This document shows, one piece after another, positions 35,629 to 43,568 of a stretch of 64,000 bases of DNA; positions within the stretch are counted from its first letter, which is position 1; each line of letters opens with the position of its first letter. The notes under the pieces were generated by a model. The model searched no databases, was not told the DNA's origin, and saw only the letters and a program-made list of their open reading frames with translations. The DNA is taken from NCBI RefSeq assembly GCF_035917455.1, contig NZ_CP109078.1, forward strand, positions 3,782,001-3,846,000, written 5' to 3'. This DNA is from Micromonospora sp. NBC_01796. GTDB lineage: Bacteria; Actinomycetota; Actinomycetes; Mycobacteriales; Micromonosporaceae. Made by a program: the position numbers and the translations under genes.

Positions 35629-36588
35629 ATGATCGAGACCAAGGGACTGCGGAAATCGTTCCGCTCCCGCCAGGGCCGACAAACCAAGACAGTGGAGGCG
35701 GTGCGCGGCGTCGACCTCCTGGTGCGCGAGGGGGAGATCTACGGCTTCCTCGGCCCTAACGGCGCGGGCAAGACCACCACCCTGCGCATGCTCGCCACCC
35801 TGATCGAGCCGGACGGGGGAGAGGCCGTGATCGCCGGCGCCGACCTGCGCGCCGACCCCGCCGAGGTGCGCCGCCGGATCGGCTACGTCGCCCAGGGCGG
35901 CAGCACCTGGGACGAGTCCACCGCCCGTGAGGAACTCGTCCTACAGGCCAGGATGTACGGCATCGGCAAGGCCGAGGCCCAGCGGCGCGCGGTCGACGCC
36001 CTGGCCGCCTTCGAACTCACCGAGTACGCCGACCGCAAGTGCAAGACCTACTCCGGCGGGCAGCGCCGCCGCGTCGACATCGCGCTCGGCATCATCCACG
36101 AGCCGAAGATCGTCTTCCTGGACGAGCCCACCACCGGCCTCGACCCGCAGAGCCGGGCCCACATGTGGGACGAGATCCGGCGGCTGCGCGCCGACGGCAT
36201 GACCGTCTTCATCACCACCCACTACCTCGACGAGGCCGACGCGCTCTGCGACCGGATCGCGATCATGGACCACGGCGAGATCGTCGCCGAGGGCACGCCG
36301 GCCGAACTCAAGCGGGAGATCTCCGGCGAGATGGTGCAGGTCGGCATCGACGCGGCCGCCACCCCGAAGGCCGCCGAGGCCCTCGACACCCAGCCCTTCG
36401 TACTCAAGCTGGAAACCCTCGACGAGGGCGGGCTGCGCCTCTACGTCGACGACGGCGCCACGGCCATCCCGCAGATCCTGCGCGCACTCGACACCAGCGG
36501 CGTCCCGCTGCGCGCGATCGAACTGCACCGGCCCAGCCTCGACGACGTGTTCCTCACCAAGACCGGCCGCTCGCTGCGCGAGTCCTGA
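35629..36588 (+). CDS. ABC transporter ATP-binding protein, DrrA family
   Basis: This 319-aa ATPase has Walker A GPNGAGKTTTLRML, the Q-loop region GYVAQGGSTWDES, the signature YSGGQRRRVDIALG and Walker B KIVFLDEPTTGLDP. H-loop residues follow in FITTHYLDEADALCD. The C-terminal 90 residues are the DrrA-type extension. It is followed 26 bases later by its permease. This type exports drugs or lipids; the substrate is unknown. Confidence 0.95.
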   Translation: MIETKGLRKSFRSRQGRQTKTVEAVRGVDLLVREGEIYGFLGPNGAGKTTTLRMLATLIEPDGGEAVIAGADLRADPAEVRRRIGYVAQGGSTWDESTAREELVLQARMYGIGKAEAQRRAVDALAAFELTEYADRKCKTYSGGQRRRVDIALGIIHEPKIVFLDEPTTGLDPQSRAHMWDEIRRLRADGMTVFITTHYLDEADALCDRIAIMDHGEIVAEGTPAELKREISGEMVQVGIDAAATPKAAEALDTQPFVLKLETLDEGGLRLYVDDGATAIPQILRALDTSGVPLRAIELHRPSLDDVFLTKTGRSLRES

Positions 36589-36614
36589 GCCCGCCCCCGC
36601 TACAGGAGACTGTG

Positions 36615-37370
36615 ATGAAATTCGCCCGGGACACCTGGCTGATCTTCGAGCGGCAGATGCTGCTCCTCCTCCGTCAACCCATCTGGGTCTTCGTCGGCGT
36701 CTTCCAACCGGTGATGTACCTGCTCCTCTTCGCGCCGCTGCTCAAGCCCGCACTGAACGCACCGACCCAGGCGGACGCGTACCGCATCTTCGTACCCGGC
36801 CTGCTGGTGCTGCTGGCCATCTTCGGCGGGCTGTTCCAGGGCTTCGGCCTGATCGCCGAACTGCGCGCCGGGGTGATCGAGCGGTCCCGGGTCACCCCGA
36901 TCAGCCGGCTCGCCCTGCTGCTCGGCCGATCACTGCGCGACGTCGTGTCGCTGATCGTCCAGGCGATCATCATCACCCTGCTGGCGCTCCTGTTCGGACT
37001 CACCGTCTTCATCGGTGACCTGCTGCTGGCGTACCTGATGCTCGCCCTGATCGCGCTGATGACCTCGGCCGTCTCGTACGGGATCGCGCTGCTGGTCAAG
37101 AGCGAGGACGCCCTCGCACCACTGATGAACACCATCGCCCAGCCGGTGCTGCTGCTCTCCGGCATCCTGCTCCCGCTCACCTTCGCCCCCGGCTGGCTCC
37201 AGGGCGTCGCCGACTGGAACCCGTTCTCCTGGGCGGTCGAGGGGACCCGGGCACTCTTCGCCGGTGACCTCGGCGACGACCGGGTGTGGCAGGGCCTGAG
37301 CATCGTGGCCGTCCTGACTGCCGCGGCGGTCGCCTGGGCAGCCCGGGAGTTCGCGCGCAGCGTACGTTAA
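36615..37370 (+). CDS. ABC-2 type transporter permease, DrrB-like
   Basis: This 251-aa permease has six membrane segments. It begins MKFARDTWLIFERQMLLLLR and has the conserved GVFQPVMYLLLF and the ABC-2 region GVIERSRVTPISRLALLLGR, followed by VLLLSGILLPLTFAPGWLQG. The ATG has AGGAGA 9 bases upstream. It forms the exporter with the upstream ATPase. Confidence 0.94.
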   Translation: MKFARDTWLIFERQMLLLLRQPIWVFVGVFQPVMYLLLFAPLLKPALNAPTQADAYRIFVPGLLVLLAIFGGLFQGFGLIAELRAGVIERSRVTPISRLALLLGRSLRDVVSLIVQAIIITLLALLFGLTVFIGDLLLAYLMLALIALMTSAVSYGIALLVKSEDALAPLMNTIAQPVLLLSGILLPLTFAPGWLQGVADWNPFSWAVEGTRALFAGDLGDDRVWQGLSIVAVLTAAAVAWAAREFARSVR

Positions 37371-37436
37371 TCCTTTTTCCGAAGGTGTTTCACCTGGTCA
37401 AAGGGGCACGCTCCGAACGCTTGTAGCGTAAGGGGC

Positions 37437-38666
37437 GTGCCCCGCCTCCTCCATGACCGGATCACCTGGCTGACCTACGCCCAACTCGGCGTCTGGGGGT
37501 TCTTCCTCTACGGCTTCGGGCCGGTCGTCCCGCTGCTCCGCGACGAACAGGGCACCACCGCGGCCGTCGCCGGACTGCACAGCACCGCACTCGCCGTCGG
37601 AGCCCTGCTCGGCGGCTTCGTCTTTCCCTCGCTGTCGGCGAAGATCGGTCGGGGGCGGACAAACTGGCTCGGGCTCGCCGGGATCGTCGTCGCGGTTGTC
37701 GCGCTCTGCCTGTTCCACACCCTGCCGGCCACCCTCGCCGCCGCGACCATCGCCGCCACCTTCGGATTCATGCTGGTCAACGGCGTCAACACCATCCTCG
37801 CCGACCACCACGGACCCAACTCCCCGGCCGCGATCAGCGAGGCCAACGCCGTCTGCGCCGGCATGGGCATCATCGCCCCGATCGTCATCGGACTCACCGT
37901 CGGCGCCGGGCACGGTTGGCGACCCGCGATCGCCATCGAGGTCGGGCTGATCGCGCTGGTCGCCGCGTCCGCGTTCGTCTTCCGGGTACGCCTACCGCGA
38001 GGCATCCCCGCTACCGCGGCTGCCGGCACCCGACCCGGCCGGCTGCCCCGCACCTACTGGATCGCCTGGCTGCTGCTCGGCGTCACCGGCTCGATCGAGG
38101 TCTGCCTCTCCCTCTGGGCCGCCGACGTGCTGCGCGGCCACGCCGGGATGTCGGCCGGAGCCGCCTCGGCGGCGCTCGCCGCGATCGTCGCCGGCATGTG
38201 CCTGGGCAGGCTGGCCGGTGGCCGGATCGCGCTCCGGGTCGCCCCGGTGCCGTTCCTGCTCGCCGCCCTGGCCGTCTCGATGGTCGGGTTCGGCATCTTC
38301 TGGGCCGCGCCGATCGGCTGGCTGGCGGTCACCGGCCTGGTCGTGGTCGGGCTGGGCAACGCGATGCACTACCCGTTGGGCATCTCGATGGCGCTGGCCG
38401 CCGCCCCGGGACAGCGGGACCGGGCGGCGGCCTACTCGTCGTACTCGGTGGCGATCGGGTTCGGGGTCGCTCCGGTCGTACTCGGCCGGGTCGCCGACTC
38501 GGTCGGCCCGCACCCGGCCTTCCTGCTGCTGCCCCTGTTCATCGTGATCGCCGCGCTGCTCGCCCTGCGCCTGGCCCGCGCGCTGCGCCTACCTCCGGCC
38601 CCCACCCCGCCCCTCGACGCCCGGATCGACGGCCCCACCGCCCCGGCTGTCGAAGCCGGGACCTGA
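37437..38666 (+). CDS. MFS transporter
   Basis: This 409-aa protein has 12 predicted membrane segments and the major facilitator layout. It begins MPRLLHDRITWLTYAQLGVW and includes FVFPSLSAKIGRGRTNWLG (loop 2-3), a central loop near residues 185-205 and a second half mirroring the first (GRLAGGRIALRV). The GTG start lies 67 bases past the DrrB stop, so it may be read from its own promoter. The substrate is unknown. Confidence 0.9.
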   Translation: MPRLLHDRITWLTYAQLGVWGFFLYGFGPVVPLLRDEQGTTAAVAGLHSTALAVGALLGGFVFPSLSAKIGRGRTNWLGLAGIVVAVVALCLFHTLPATLAAATIAATFGFMLVNGVNTILADHHGPNSPAAISEANAVCAGMGIIAPIVIGLTVGAGHGWRPAIAIEVGLIALVAASAFVFRVRLPRGIPATAAAGTRPGRLPRTYWIAWLLLGVTGSIEVCLSLWAADVLRGHAGMSAGAASAALAAIVAGMCLGRLAGGRIALRVAPVPFLLAALAVSMVGFGIFWAAPIGWLAVTGLVVVGLGNAMHYPLGISMALAAAPGQRDRAAAYSSYSVAIGFGVAPVVLGRVADSVGPHPAFLLLPLFIVIAALLALRLARALRLPPAPTPPLDARIDGPTAPAVEAGT

Positions 38667-38717
38667 GGGTCTGCGGACGGGACCTGTTGTCGCCGTGAGC
38701 CGGTGGCGGGGGTGTGT

Positions 38718-39371
38718 TCAGCGGCGGCGGGCCAGGGTGAGGCCGTCGGCGATCGGCAGCATCACCACGTCGACCCGGACATCGGCCCGTACGTCGGCGT
38801 TGAACGCCACGATGGCCCGGTCGCCCGCATCCTGCGGAGCGAGCACCCGGCCCCCGCGTAGGACGTTGTCCACCACGATCAGCCCACCCGGCCGCATCCG
38901 GGGAACCAACTCGTCCCAGTAGATCGGGTAGCTCGTCTTGTCCGCGTCGATGAAGGCCAGGTCCAGGTGCGGCTCGGTCGGCAGCGACCGCAGCCCCTCG
39001 GCCGCCGGCCCGATACGCAGGTCGATCCGGTCCTCCACCCCCGCCCGGGACCAGTACCGGCGGGCCACCGAGGTGAACTCGGCGGAGATGTCGAAGCAGG
39101 TCAGCCGACCGTCGGCGGGCAGCCCGCGGGCGATCGCCAGGGACGACATGCCCGTGAAGGTGCCGACCTCCACCGCCTGCCGCGCGTTCACCAACCGGGT
39201 GAGGAAGGTGAGCAGCGCCGCCTGTTCCGGGGCAACCTGCATCTGAGCATCGTCCGGCAGCGCGTCGATCGTCTCGTCGATCAACTCGCGGGCGATGTCG
39301 TCGGGCGGAGAACCGTGCGCGATGAGGTACGAGTGCAGTTCCTCGGTCAACGGCAGCGACTTCGTGGTCAT
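38718..39371 (-). CDS. Class I SAM-dependent O-methyltransferase (CCoAOMT-like)
   Basis: This 217-aa enzyme has the SAM-binding motif VEVGTFTGMSSLAIARGLPA near residues 62-81, LTCFDISAEF, then LAFIDADKTSYPIYWDELVP (metal-binding acidic motif), and GLIVVDNVLRGGRV. These are the marks of the caffeoyl-CoA O-methyltransferase-like family, which uses a divalent cation and methylates a hydroxyl of catechol-like substrates. The real substrate is unknown. It is separated from Maf by 59 bases. Confidence 0.92.
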   Translation of the reverse strand: MTTKSLPLTEELHSYLIAHGSPPDDIARELIDETIDALPDDAQMQVAPEQAALLTFLTRLVNARQAVEVGTFTGMSSLAIARGLPADGRLTCFDISAEFTSVARRYWSRAGVEDRIDLRIGPAAEGLRSLPTEPHLDLAFIDADKTSYPIYWDELVPRMRPGGLIVVDNVLRGGRVLAPQDAGDRAIVAFNADVRADVRVDVVMLPIADGLTLARRR

Positions 39372-39430
39372 GCCCAGACGCTAGACCAGTACCGGCGGGG
39401 TGCGGTAGAACCGCGCTCGGCCCGCTGGCG

Positions 39431-40051
39431 TCACCGCTGCCACAGGTCGGTGATCCGGACGTCGAGCTCGGCGAGCAGGTTACGCAGCAGGGGCAGGGAA
39501 AGCCCGACCACGGTGCCCGGATCACCCTCGACCCGCTCGACGAACGGGCCACCCAGTCCGTCGATCGTGAACGCGCCCGCCACCTGCAGCGGCTCACCGG
39601 TAGCCACGTACGCGGTGATCTCGTCGTCGGCGATGTCGGCGAAGTGCACCGTCGTGGAGGCGACCGCCTCGGCCCGGCGACCACCGGTCACGTCGATCAG
39701 ACAGTGACCGCTGTGCAGGACACCGGAACGCCCCCGCATCTGCTTCCACCGCCGGATGGCCTCGTCGGCGTCGACGGGCTTGCCCAGGATCTCACCGTCG
39801 AAGGCCAGTACGGAGTCGCAACCGAGCACCAGTGTCATCGGCTCGCTGGTCGGCCGGACCCGCTCGGTGATCGCCTCCGCCTTGAGCCGCGCCAGGTCGA
39901 GACAGAGCGTCTCCGCCAGGTCGGCGTTCGCCTTCGACTCGTCAACGCCGCTGACCAGCACCTCCGGCTCGATGCCGGCGGCCTGCAGGCTCTTGCGCCG
40001 GGCCGGACTGGCCGAGGCGAGCACGAAGCGGAGCTGATTCGTCGGGCGCAT
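39431..40051 (-). CDS. Maf family nucleoside triphosphate pyrophosphatase
   Basis: This 206-aa protein has the Maf signature LASASPARRKSLQAAGI at residues 10-26, the metal-binding VLGCDSVLAFDGEILGKPVD and VEGDPGTVVGLSLPLLRNLL near the end. Maf proteins hydrolyse non-canonical or pyrimidine NTPs. In actinobacteria the gene commonly sits between the AccD/AccE and AccA genes; here the same genes are present but dispersed. Confidence 0.92.
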   Translation of the reverse strand: MRPTNQLRFVLASASPARRKSLQAAGIEPEVLVSGVDESKANADLAETLCLDLARLKAEAITERVRPTSEPMTLVLGCDSVLAFDGEILGKPVDADEAIRRWKQMRGRSGVLHSGHCLIDVTGGRRAEAVASTTVHFADIADDEITAYVATGEPLQVAGAFTIDGLGGPFVERVEGDPGTVVGLSLPLLRNLLAELDVRITDLWQR

Positions 40052-40075
40052 GAAGCCGTACGCTACCGTGCCGGC

Positions 40076-41233
40076 TCAGACCGGGTCGCCGGGCGAGGCA
40101 CTCCGCGCAGCGGTGCGCCGATGCGACCGTACGACCAGCAGCGCGATCAGGATGGCCAGCACCAGGAAAACGGCGAAGACGGTCAGCAGTGTTCCGGTGC
40201 TCATGCCCCTGGGAGCGTCGTCGGGCAGGGGCTCCGCGGCCGCCGTCGTGCTCGGGCTGGTCGTCGCGGTCGCGCTCGGCGTCGCACTGGCCGCCAACGG
40301 GGGTACGTCCGCCGTCAGCGCCGCCATCAGATCGAGTACGCCGTCCCCGTACTCGTCGTCGTGTCCCGGCGGCCCCTTGTCCACGGCAGTCGCCGTCAAC
40401 CGGTGTACCACCTCCTCGGCCGAAAGATCCGGATACCTGCTCCGGATCAGAGCCGCCGCCCCGGCCACGATCGCAGTGGAGTCCGAGGTCCCCGTACCCT
40501 TTCGGTATTTCCCATCCAGGCTGGTGCTATAAATATCGACGCCGGGGGCAAGGATTCCCATCTTGTTGCCCGTAACCGAGACTTCGGCTCGGTTTCCATC
40601 ACGATCGCTCGCGCCAACCGCTAGAACGCCTTCGTAAGAGGCAGGGAAGCCAATTCCGTAGCTTTGGGGTATGTTGCCGGCGCCAGCAATAACGACTATG
40701 TCGGAGGCAATCGCTGCACGGATGGCGGCGGCTTCGCGGGGAGAGGTCCCTCCTCCAATAGAGATGCTTATTATCTGGACTTTCTTGGCCGTCGCCCATT
40801 CGATTCCCTTGGCGACGTTGTCGCTGTCGGGTTCGCCGGGATGGCGGACGTAACGGATCGGAATCACCTTTGCTTGCGGGGCGACCCCCAGAGCTCCGTT
40901 ACCACCCGGCTTCCCATGCCCAGCGATCAAACCAGCCATTCCTGTTCCGTGGCTGTCGACGTCCTCCCGGCCATCGTCGGTGCCGCCTGGAAAGGTCTCC
41001 GTGCCGGGCAACAAGTTGTCGCGCAGGTCCGGGTGGGGGTCCGCGCCGGTGTCGATGACCGCGACCGTGACTCCGGCACCCTGGCTCAGCTTGTGGGCCT
41101 CGGCCACCTTCAGGTACCGGAGGTGCCACTGGTCGTCGCGGATTCGGTCGGCGTGCGCCGGGGCCGCAGGTAGGACCGCGATGGCCGTGGCGCAGAGTGC
41201 TGCCACGGCCCTGCGAACCGTACGCAAGGTCAC
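40076..41233 (-). CDS. S8 family serine peptidase, mycosin type (type VII secretion-associated)
   Basis: This 385-aa subtilase starts at a GTG overlapping the previous stop by 4 bases. A signal peptide (cleavage after AHA near residue 28) is followed by the catalytic domain with Asp61 (VIDTGAD), His95 (DSHGTGMAGLI) and Ser250 (GTGTSDSTAIVAG). A Ser/Thr/Pro linker and a C-terminal membrane segment (about residues 340-365) then end in a basic tail. This architecture is that of mycosins, which act outside the membrane with type VII secretion. The central part of the gene has lower GC than its ends. Confidence 0.92.
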   Translation of the reverse strand: MTLRTVRRAVAALCATAIAVLPAAPAHADRIRDDQWHLRYLKVAEAHKLSQGAGVTVAVIDTGADPHPDLRDNLLPGTETFPGGTDDGREDVDSHGTGMAGLIAGHGKPGGNGALGVAPQAKVIPIRYVRHPGEPDSDNVAKGIEWATAKKVQIISISIGGGTSPREAAAIRAAIASDIVVIAGAGNIPQSYGIGFPASYEGVLAVGASDRDGNRAEVSVTGNKMGILAPGVDIYSTSLDGKYRKGTGTSDSTAIVAGAAALIRSRYPDLSAEEVVHRLTATAVDKGPPGHDDEYGDGVLDLMAALTADVPPLAASATPSATATTSPSTTAAAEPLPDDAPRGMSTGTLLTVFAVFLVLAILIALLVVRSHRRTAARSASPGDPV

Positions 41234-42633
41234 CGATCAAATCCGATAGCTGGTCCGGGATCGATGCGGCCGACTTCCCGAGGAGCATGCATGACGGGTG
41301 CGACGCCCTCGTCGGTCTCCCACGGATTGTCGGGATCCCATTGCTGACCGCTCTCGTCGTCGCCGCGCCTGCCGGAGCGACTACCCGGCGGGACGATTGA
41401 GCGCTGGCCGCCATTGGCACCGATCGGCGCCGCGCCGCCCGGTCGCTGGCCCGCACCCCCCACGGGAGCCGTGCTGCCCATGCCTCCGGCGCCGCCGATC
41501 ATTCCGCCAACGGGATTGATCTGCCGGGCCGGCGACATGCCGGCTCCGGGCTGTCCCATTCCCGGCATGGTGCCGATCATCCCGCCGGGAGGCATCGCGC
41601 GGGGAACGGTCGGCACCCCGCCCATGCCCGGCTTGGTGAGTCCACCCGCGGCAGGACTGGTGCCGCGAGGCCCGGGGTAGGTGTTGCCGATACCGCCGGG
41701 TGTTGGCGCCAACGGGGCTGGAAATCCCGGCCCGATACCGGGAGGGGACGGCGGAGTGGGCGTGATGACGGGCGGGGACACCGGGGGAGTCGGAGCGGTG
41801 GGAATGGTCGGAGTGACGCCCCCGAGTGTTGGCCCGTTGCCGCCGAGAATCGGTCCGACGGAGGGTGCCGTCGGCGCCGGCACCACGTGGTGAACCGGGG
41901 GACTCGCGCTCGGCATCCCCGAACCCGCCCCACCGGTTGGCACCGGTACCACCGGCGGAATGACAGGTGGTGAACCCCCGCCATACACATCAGGGTTCTG
42001 ATCGGTATCGATTGCAGGTCGGCCCCGGTACGGAGGGGGCTGCTTCAGTTGGGCTTGGGCCTGGACGAGTTCGCCGCTGAGGCCGTACATGATGGAGCGG
42101 GCGCGAGCGTTCAGGCGCTCGAGGTCGGCCTGGGTCACCTTCGGGGTGGGCGCCGGTCCGGGGGATGGCGACGGAGTCGGCGTCGGGGACGGGGAGGACG
42201 AGGCCGACGGAGGGCTCTGGGTGCGCTCGTACTCGAGTTTCGCCGCGAACTTGCGCTCGTACTCTTCGTGGATGGTCTTGAGTTCCCGGCGTGCGTCGCC
42301 GATCGCGCTGGTGGCGCCGGACAGGGCGGTACGGTTGGCGATCGCCGCCTCGTACGACTGCTCGACGCTCTGGATCAGGAAGTCCAGCCGTTCGACGTAC
42401 GCCCGCGACGCCGCGCTCTTCCCCGGCGGCCACGCCTGGATCAGTCCCTCGCGGTACGAGCGCAGCCGCGACAGGTGGGTGCCCGCGAGCTCATGGGTAC
42501 GGCGCCAGCCCGCGACGCGTTGCCAGTGACCGTCGGTCTCCTGGTTCTCGAGCGTCGCCCACATGCCCCGTACGTCGAAGTTGAACCAGTTGGTGGCACC
42601 GGAGTAACCGCCACCCACGTCGGCGATGAGCAT
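41230..42633 (-). CDS. WXG/PPE-like helical protein with a long Pro/Gly-rich tail
   Basis: This 467-aa protein has a helical N-terminal region of about 150 residues with a WXG-type stretch (LIQAWPPGKSAASRAYVERL). A Pro/Ser/Thr segment and a long Gly/Pro/Met-rich low-complexity tail follow, ending in basic and acidic patches. The order resembles PPE or EspB-like substrates of type VII secretion. It is translationally coupled to the mycosin and to the helical gene upstream. The exact family is not certain. Confidence 0.7.
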   Translation of the reverse strand: MLIADVGGGYSGATNWFNFDVRGMWATLENQETDGHWQRVAGWRRTHELAGTHLSRLRSYREGLIQAWPPGKSAASRAYVERLDFLIQSVEQSYEAAIANRTALSGATSAIGDARRELKTIHEEYERKFAAKLEYERTQSPPSASSSPSPTPTPSPSPGPAPTPKVTQADLERLNARARSIMYGLSGELVQAQAQLKQPPPYRGRPAIDTDQNPDVYGGGSPPVIPPVVPVPTGGAGSGMPSASPPVHHVVPAPTAPSVGPILGGNGPTLGGVTPTIPTAPTPPVSPPVITPTPPSPPGIGPGFPAPLAPTPGGIGNTYPGPRGTSPAAGGLTKPGMGGVPTVPRAMPPGGMIGTMPGMGQPGAGMSPARQINPVGGMIGGAGGMGSTAPVGGAGQRPGGAAPIGANGGQRSIVPPGSRSGRRGDDESGQQWDPDNPWETDEGVAPVMHAPREVGRIDPGPAIGFDR

Positions 42634-43079
42634 CAGGACACTCCCGAGTTGTCCGTGACCGGGGGCGGGTTGGTGCCCGGCTCCGGGAGGCGCGCGGCCG
42701 ACGTCTTGTCCAGCGCGGACTCGACCTCCTTGACCCGGGCCAGCGCGAACGCATCGGACTTGCCGTAGTTCTCGCTGACCTCCTTCGCCGCCTGGGCGAA
42801 GCCACCGGTCGCGTCCCGGTAGTGGAAGACGACGTTGGTGCTGTCCTGCTGGATCGCCCGGTGGGTTTCGAGGAAGTCGAACAGTTCGGTGAACTCCAGC
42901 GCCGGATCAGGAATCTTCGCGGTCACGTCCTCGCGGAGATAGTCCAGGTGCGGGGCGTAGTTCTGCCGGACCTCGGCGTCGAGGTTGGCGGCGAACTCTT
43001 CCATCTTGCTGATGTCGGCTTCGATGTCGCCGTAGTCCCGCAGCCAGGCCGGCGGGAGATCCTCCTCGGGAATCGCCAT
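42633..43079 (-). CDS. Helical partner protein of the type VII-like cluster
   Basis: This 148-aa protein is acidic and helical (YGDIEADISKMEEFAANLDA, LEFTELFDFLETHRAIQQ) without signal peptide or membrane segment. The stop and the start of the next gene share one base (TGATG), showing coupling. I do not recognise the family; the context suggests a chaperone or co-secreted partner of the WXG/PPE-like protein. Confidence 0.75.
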   Translation of the reverse strand: MAIPEEDLPPAWLRDYGDIEADISKMEEFAANLDAEVRQNYAPHLDYLREDVTAKIPDPALEFTELFDFLETHRAIQQDSTNVVFHYRDATGGFAQAAKEVSENYGKSDAFALARVKEVESALDKTSAARLPEPGTNPPPVTDNSGVS

Positions 43080-43162
43080 GTGTCCCCTCCCCAGGTGTCA
43101 CGACGTGGTGCCCACCCGAGGCTAGTCGGCGAGGGCCGGTGTCAGCAGCCCCGTTCGGACGT

Positions 43163-43408
43163 TCAGCGGGGCAGTCCGGACAACCGCCAGGCATCGACAC
43201 CCGGACGTGCGGGTAGGCCGGACGGGGACACCGTACCGGGTTGCGAAGCGCGTACCCAGGGTGATCTGGCGGTGCGGCGGGCCGGCGCGGTCGGTCGCGG
43301 CCGGAGCAGGAGGGCGCCGACCAGCGCGGCGAGTTCCTCCGCGGTGGGGGTGCCCCGCACCACGCGGAACGCCGGCTCCCGGTCGGGCGCGGCACGAGGA
43401 TCAGACAC
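43163..43408 (-). CDS. accE: Acyl-CoA carboxylase epsilon subunit
   Basis: This 81-aa protein has the small AccE layout: AFRVVRGTPTAEELAALVGA at residues 13-32, a basic linker, and the C-terminal motif DAWRLSGLPR. AccE binds and stabilises the AccA-AccD complex in actinobacteria. It is transcribed away from the second kinase gene and lies downstream of neither AccA nor AccD, 7 kb from AccD, which is unusual. Confidence 0.88.
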   Translation of the reverse strand: MSDPRAAPDREPAFRVVRGTPTAEELAALVGALLLRPRPTAPARRTARSPWVRASQPGTVSPSGLPARPGVDAWRLSGLPR

Positions 43409-43486
43409 GGGACGAGTTTACGACGCCGGGCAGCGTGGTCGTAGTCAAGGCAACGACCTCGGCCGTAGGTTGCACCGGGCGACCGA

Positions 43487-43521
43487 GGTACGTCTCACAT
43501 GCTCGGGTACGTCTCACATGC
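43487..43521. promoter_or_regulatory. Two direct 16-bp repeats upstream of the second kinase gene
   Basis: GGTACGTCTCACATGC occurs at 43487-43502 and again, identical, at 43506-43521. The copies start 19 bases apart and end 47 bases before the kinase ATG. They lie between the divergent AccE and kinase genes and are a candidate tandem operator or activator site for either gene. Confidence 0.55.
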
Positions 43522-43568
43522 GCGTGCCGCTGGTGTGAGGAAGCTCCGCTCCGGGTACCGTCCACGGG

